A stretch of 64,000 nucleotides of DNA from Leucocoprinus leucothites. Taxonomy: Eukaryota > Basidiomycota > Agaricomycetes > Agaricales > Agaricaceae. Under the pieces are notes generated by a model. It was not told the origin of the DNA. It did not search any database and saw only the letters and a list, made by a program, of their open reading frames with translations. Positions 58,551 through 64,000 of the stretch are shown here, one piece after another. The stretch's first letter is position 1; each line of letters begins with the position of its first letter. The position numbers and the translations under genes were made by a program. The stretch is taken from positions 2,666,001 to 2,730,000 of the forward strand of contig JAACJO010000004.1 in NCBI GenBank assembly GCA_013368445.1, in the 5' to 3' direction.

Positions 58551-60031
58551 TTACACAGAGTGCTCCGAGCTCGCTTGAAAGCCGGTAAGTCCAGGCCCAC
58601 TATCAAGGATTTCTGTCGTTGCACACAGCTCTCTGTAAAAAAATATCCATGAACTTGAATTATAATTCTACATGAAATAGTGGCGAGGAGGAACCTCGGA
58701 ACTCTGAAATTAATGTGGTCAGTGTCGGAGTGCTATATGTATAACCGAACACACTTACTGGGAGGAGAGGACAAGCAATGGGCCTGATGTAACGAACCAC
58801 AGCGCAATACCCGATGCAGAGACAACTGTGAGGTGCTCCAGGTCAGCTTTCCGGCCTGATTATAACTTAGTATCTTACTGAGGGACAGGAGATAATACCG
58901 TAGCGCATCGTGGTATACTCTGCTCTGTGTGAACGCATCGAGTAACCCTGACCATCTTGATATTTGCATCGCCGCGCCCAACAAATTCCCGAAAAGAGAA
59001 CTGTAGCGAGAACTATCAGAAAGAGGATCGCCGGTGAACTTGTGAGTGGACGTACTAGTTTCGTAGACAATGGTGGCAATTATTGCAGCAATCGAATACC
59101 CTCACTCGGATGTGTCGACACTGGTCACCATACAAGCTGGAAAGACACGGGGATAGGCGCTTGTATGACTGCAGATCATGTCAATCGGGTTGTCACTTTA
59201 CAAGACATGTACACTAACCGCTCAGCCTCCTTTGAATTGAGCCGATAAGTCCTATGCAGGTGCCAAACACTGTCTGGGTCATGCAGTGGCACGTCAAGGA
59301 ATGCCTGTTATAAGTTATAAAACGCCGAACCAGAGCAAATATGTATAATATGAATGCCATAGTCCGGCTTGGACCCAGTAAACCATATGTTCTGAAGATC
59401 AGGAGGACTGTTCACAGCCGTCAGAGATTGTGACTCGTCATTATTGGCTTACTGACGTTGGGAAGACATCTCGCCAATTCCAGCGGACCAAATTCGACCC
59501 GTATAAGTTGAGTGCACACCTACAACAAATCAGATTCCAAAAGCAAAATGATTAATTTCTAATTACTGCACTAGAAGGTTTAAATGAACGAAAAACTTTG
59601 AGTTTTGCTTTGAGATGAGAAGCATGTGATAGGTGAATCAAATGATCAAAACTTACTCACAAGAGCCATAGCTGAATCAATGAAAGGCGAGTAACGCGAG
59701 ACGAAAAATACAAACTTGACAAGAGTCCAAGGTGCTGGCCAAATATGATTTATCTACATAATGGGATTGAGTGTTCGATAATAGAATCAATTTAGTAAAC
59801 TCACCTCAGCTGGTAGTGTATAAAGATAGTCCGATAAAAAGGGTGATGAGTGCCACTATAGGAGTACCCGATTAGGCATTCATCCATGATCTTGCTTGAA
59901 GTATTTACCTTGACAGTACTAGTGGGATTGTAGCTTGTCAGTTGCATGTACGGGAGGAGAGGAATTCCAAGTTCTCACTTGGTTACAGTGAATTGATGTG
60001 CTGTTTGAACCAATTGCAGAAGCTGATCCAT
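58551..60031 (-). pseudogene. DUF6533-type membrane protein, frameshifted second copy
   Basis: Reverse-strand paralogue of the gene at 34724, with every landmark in order: MDQLLQLVQTAHQFTVTK, DYLYTLPAE, INHIWPAPWTLVKFVFFV plus SRYSPFIDSAMALV, RVYHDALRYYLLSL, VPRFLLATISCRIIIQV and the C-terminal TTEILDSGPG, ending at a stop at 58551. In the second exon the codons before DYLYTLPAE are two bases short against copy 1 (CTTTTTATCGGAC near 59835), which shifts the frame. The middle part is also poorly kept. The order and splice sites show common descent from one duplicated gene. Confidence 0.6.
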
Positions 60032-61240
60032 TGAGACCTGGGCTGGGACAGTGGGAAGGAATGAAGCAGACAACGGTTTGCTTTTAAACAACGAGATAAC
60101 CCGCAAAAAAAAAAGAAAAAACAGCGCTCAGCATAGATGCATTTAAAATCAACGCTGGCTGTTCAGATGATTGACTTTGCAAACCAACTTCTTGATCCAG
60201 GAACACCATTGATATCAACGAACATTGTTTCATGCTCATATTCTTACTCTCAATCTTTGCAAGTGACAATCATGGTCTTGAGATAACCCAGTCCTCCAGT
60301 CCTTTAGCCATCCCGAGGTTTATGGTTCATGCAATGATTCTGCTACAACTTATTTAAACACCCCCATAGTCAATTTAAGCGGTGATATCCACTGGTCAAG
60401 GGCCATATCTGGTCCTATTGAGTTGGGCAGTGATGAGATCAGACTAAAAGTACTGCTGTGCTAATGTCGGATATTTTTCCCTCTGGTGAGTGATCCAATC
60501 TAGGGGACATCACTGACTGATTAAATTCTGTTTACGGTTGATGCCCGTGAATTATGGCCATTGGATATTGTGTTTAGCACTATGTCGATGTATGAGGTCA
60601 GTGTGTTCACTGTCGAGTTTCACGATCAAGAATCAGCCAGCTTGAGGAGTAAACAAGACATTCGATTTAATGCAAATCGGAGCTTGGAAGTTCTCGTGCT
60701 ATTTCAAGTCAGCGTTGTTATAAAATTGGCGACTGAAACTTTACAGCATATCAGGCTCGAGGCATGCACGGAGGTCCCAATTTCTGGTGATCACCGTCCT
60801 TAATTTCATGCCCCTCATAAATCAGAGGACGCTATTCCCTGGCTTGGAGCTATGCAACTTTGTGGCTATGGCTCATGATGCATCAGAAGTGGAATCTTGC
60901 TCGAACTCGAGCCATCTGCCTCGAACGCAATCGAGGGGAAATCGCAATATACGGAATTCTATTACAAAATTGGATCCTGGGAGGTCAATCTCCTTCCTCT
61001 GATTGGTGCAATATGACTGGAAAATAAACGGGCGATTCAAGCGGTAGAATGCCTAGCACAGTGACTCTCCATGTCAAGTAGGGAATATAGAAAAATAGTA
61101 GTGGTTTTCCGATAGTAGAACGGAATTTAAACAATGATTTAAACCTCTACTACATTTCAACGCTATTGACTAGAAATATGTGAAACGAGTGAGGTTGGAT
61201 AATCGTGATATTCGTGAGTAGCGTTTGACTCGACCAGCGG
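60032..61240. other. 1.2-kb intergenic region
   Basis: An A-rich tract lies at 60103-60121. Otherwise only short frames with no family resemblance. Confidence 0.45.
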
Positions 61241-62504
61241 CTAGTTATCGGAAGGGCGAATGATCAACTTCACACCCGAGACTTGGTTATTCTCCAGGCG
61301 CTGAAGATTCTCTACGATAACACCAAGTCCCCCCGGTACAATCTCAATGTTACTTGGCTGTAAACGGTGACCTTGTGAGTCCACCTGACGAAAACAGATT
61401 TAACGGACGATGGACATTACCTTGAGCGTCCCTTCCTCAATCAATGCCTCTATTCCGCTATACATGGTCTTAACGCAAACCCTATTATGTGCGGCATCGG
61501 GGTATCCAATCGTGAACGAGACTATCTTTTCCTCCGAATCCATTGGGACATGAACTGGTAAGACGAGTGCGAGTTTTCCGCCAGGAGAGAGGAGATCATA
61601 TGTTGCCTTTTGGGTTTCGGGTTCGGAGACGGCGTCGAAGATGTACTTGACACCAGAACCGATGATTTCGACAAGGCGAGTGTGGATAGAATCAAGCAGA
61701 ATAGTCCTGTCGATAATGTGGGTTGCGCCGAGACTCTTGAGTTTTTCTGCGTGTGTTTGAGGGAGGCAGTGGTGATAATTTGAGAGAAGCCTGATCCCTT
61801 GGCGAGTTCAATAGCTGATCGATGTCAATCAGGTTCTGAGACGGATTAATCCGGGTAACAAAAAAGACAGACCGAATTGACCGACGGAGGATCCACCACC
61901 GATAATCAGAATAGCTTCCCCAGTGTATTTGTTCCGACCGTTGGGGACCAAGGCGTTAATGCCATTCCATACGAGGCATCATTGTAGAGCCCTTGATAAG
62001 CAGCGAGCAGCGCACAAGGGAACGTAGAGGCTTGTTCGTATGAGAGTGCACTCGGAATCTACGATGTCCACAATGTCAAATCGCGGGGGCTTGGAGGGAA
62101 GAAGCTGTTGATATACCTTGGCAGAGAAATCTTCCTTCAGTTTGCAATACTCTTGGAAGGCGGAGTAGTCAGGATAAGGAAGACTCGAGCCAAAACTAGA
62201 AAATAGTCATTGAATGGATGTAGGAGCGCATGGGATAGAGAGACTTACACTCGGTCTCCAACAGCAAACCTAGTGACACCGTCCCGACGGCGACGACGTC
62301 ACCAGCAACATCACTTCCTAGAACAGCAGGGTACTCTTCGACCAGAAAACCCCACTTTTGGATTTTCCAGTCAACGGGGTTGAGAGCAGCGGCTCTGATC
62401 TTGACGAGAATTTCCCCATCACCAAGCTTGAGGGATAGGGCGAGTCCAAGTGTAAAGTCAGCGTGCTTGTGATTCAAGAAGAGCGCGTTCTGGGTGTTTT
62501 GCAT
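61241..62504 (-). pseudogene. Enoyl-reductase-like dehydrogenase, three frameshifts (copy 3)
   Basis: Start MQNTQNALFLNHKHADF. Landmarks AAALNPVDWKIQKWG, YPAVLGSDVAGDVVAVG, ILIIGGGSSVGQFG, AIELAKGSGFSQIITTAS, GATHIIDR and the end NNQVSGVKLIIRPSDN are all clear. Three indels break the frame. A one-base loss follows VVAVG (GTCGGGACGG, near 62285). A second one-base loss falls at ALTP/LVPNGR (CGCCTTGGTCC, near 61950). An extra AC dinucleotide lies in SLKHAEK (AAACACACGCAG, near 61757). Each restores the expected family sequence if undone, so inactivation is recent or the sequence has errors. Confidence 0.75.
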
Positions 62505-63929
62505 TTTAAGACTGAGAGGGTGTTGAGAACTGAGAGGATGTAGTTGATTTCTGTCCTGGATGAAAGCGACGAGGCTTAAATATACGGTTCAAAGACTGCG
62601 TCGACGAGTTATAGAGCTTTACGCAGATAAAGCAGGGAAGCAAGTTCAAGTGGGTCGATGAAGACGCGTTGGTAAGCTTTCGTCGACAGCGCATCATCAA
62701 GGGGACCTACGGGATCGGACGTCAGGGTACACTCAATACCGAACTCACTCTGACAGTGCTTGTTCGTCTCGATTTTCATTCCTTGGCGTTGTTAGAGACT
62801 GATTTGTTGGGGAGAAAGCATTATTATCAGATAATCAACGTTTGTCACTTCCGGTTGAGCGAACAGCTGATCCGCCGGGTGCTTCTTTTCCGGTATTACG
62901 GCTTGCATGAGTTCGGCAACCTCGGTGTCTCCGCTTCTCGATTTACTATCCTCGTGTCTGATGATGACTGCTTAAGTGCTTCCTTTGAGTATCCAGTACC
63001 TGGCCAGAGAATCATGATCAGATTTCCGTGAATTCCGCACTTGTGTCGTGGTCCGGGACTGGATGTGCATTGCGATCTCGCTTCACGGGTCGTTTTGAGA
63101 AAAGTCGGGAGAGAACGTGTCAGTGATCTCAGACCCTAGAGCGATGAAACAATGTCAGTGGTGGATTCATGGGAATGCGACGATGCGTCGACATGGATTC
63201 GAGAGCGAAAAAGCCGGAACCCAGATGGTTGGCGCATTTTCCTAGGATTCATCCCCTGATGAGTCATCGAGTAGGCTCAACGATCCATGCAAAGTCGAGA
63301 AAGGCTGACTCTCCCACCTTCCCGAGTTCATAGCTAATTCATCGTACTTGCGACATAATTTTGAGGTCCCTTGGTCGCATCCACCTTGCTCATTGGATAC
63401 GTGTAACATCCACTGAGTCTGTGTTTGCATGGCATATCCACTTCCTAGCTAAACTCAAGCACCATCAAGGTGTGTATTGAACCTGCGAGCTTATCGGAAA
63501 CGTATCATGGGGGGGTAAGCCAAGAACCACAGGACAGGCGACCAGGTTGGTACGACGGATTTTTCCGAGAAGATTCCCCGACGATCGCGCCTCCTTCCAA
63601 GGCTGGACAGGAAAAGAGCGAGCGCTATTCGAAATGAATAATGACAGGGAAGGCAGAAAACTGGTTGTTTGATTGCATCAGAAGACCAAACACTGGACGG
63701 GCGTCAAGGCCAGGTGCTACAGTAGCGATCTCGCCACCCCCTTCAACGGCTGAATCCTACACTAACATAATGCGAGAGCTGAAGCGTTCGAAAGCGATGA
63801 TATTTGCAGAAGTGATGTTGATGACGTCTTGGGGAAGCCAAATGTACCAATAGGAGTACCGCATATCGACCTATGAATCTAGTCTACTGTTAGTCTTCAG
63901 CTTTCAGTAGCATTATGAACATCAAGTAC
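62505..63929. other. 1.4-kb intergenic region
   Basis: A plus-strand frame of 120 codons at 62669-63031 lacks recognisable motifs or a signal peptide, and I do not call it. Nothing else was identified. Confidence 0.4.
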
Positions 63930-64000
63930 TCATTGATCACTTGGACGGACAACCAATTTCACTCCCGAAACCTCATTATTCTCCAGCCGCTTCAAGGCCC
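63930..64000 (-). CDS. Enoyl-reductase-like dehydrogenase, 3' end only (copy 4, cut by window edge)
   Basis: The last 23 codons of another family member read LKRLENNEVSGVKLVVRPS and stop at 63930. The tail is closest to copy 3 (RLENNQVSGVKLIIRPS). The rest lies outside the window. Confidence 0.8.
   Translation of the reverse strand, partial: ALKRLENNEVSGVKLVVRPSDQ

Noticed and set aside
1..64000. CRISPR arrays, operons, riboswitches or ribosome-binding sites
   Set aside because: The window is eukaryotic nuclear DNA with spliced genes. No regularly spaced short repeats were seen.

Overview
The window reads as nuclear DNA of a mushroom-forming basidiomycete (Agaricomycete). Genes are split by many 45-60 bp GT-AG introns. 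The gene content is typical of that group: DHHC acyltransferase, CYP64-like P450, medium-chain enoyl-reductase-like dehydrogenases, DUF6533 membrane proteins, an EF-hand/ZZ-finger protein, NACHT-derived proteins and a CE4 chitin deacetylase. I cannot name the species. Coordinates of spliced genes run from start codon to stop codon; introns were placed by eye from splice signals and family conservation.

Layout. 1-4.3 kb: a poorly structured left end, then an aldose 1-epimerase gene with a damaged 5' end. 4.3-18.2 kb: an array of five HNH-nuclease paralogues, all on the minus strand. Four decayed copies of a large uncharacterised basidiomycete gene family, on the plus strand, lie between them. 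The array also carries a 1.46-kb element with terminal inverted repeats and a clean micro-inversion. 18.2-24.3 kb: a DHHC palmitoyltransferase and a long EF-hand + ZZ zinc finger + coiled-coil protein. 24.8-37.7 kb: two enoyl-reductase-like dehydrogenases, a P450, a secreted protein, a DUF6533 membrane protein and a dead dehydrogenase copy. 38.1-40.6 kb: a tandem pair of unidentified paralogues. 41.3-43.8 kb: divergent VTC1-like and class II DnaJ genes. 44.4-52.8 kb: a tandem segmental duplication with two NACHT-derived genes lacking a recognisable P-loop. The junction fragments of DnaJ and of a BEM46-like hydrolase fix the breakpoint. 53.6-57.8 kb: an unidentified protein and a secreted chitin deacetylase. 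58.5-64 kb: a broken DUF6533 paralogue, a dehydrogenase pseudogene with three frameshifts, and the 3' end of another dehydrogenase cut by the window edge.

The main theme is local duplication followed by decay: HNH array, dehydrogenases, DUF6533 pair, the 38-40 kb pair and the NACHT-like pair. No classical biosynthetic core enzyme was seen beside the P450 and reductases, so a metabolite cluster is not claimed. Several conserved genes carry one isolated base indel, so either early pseudogenisation or residual assembly error must be considered.
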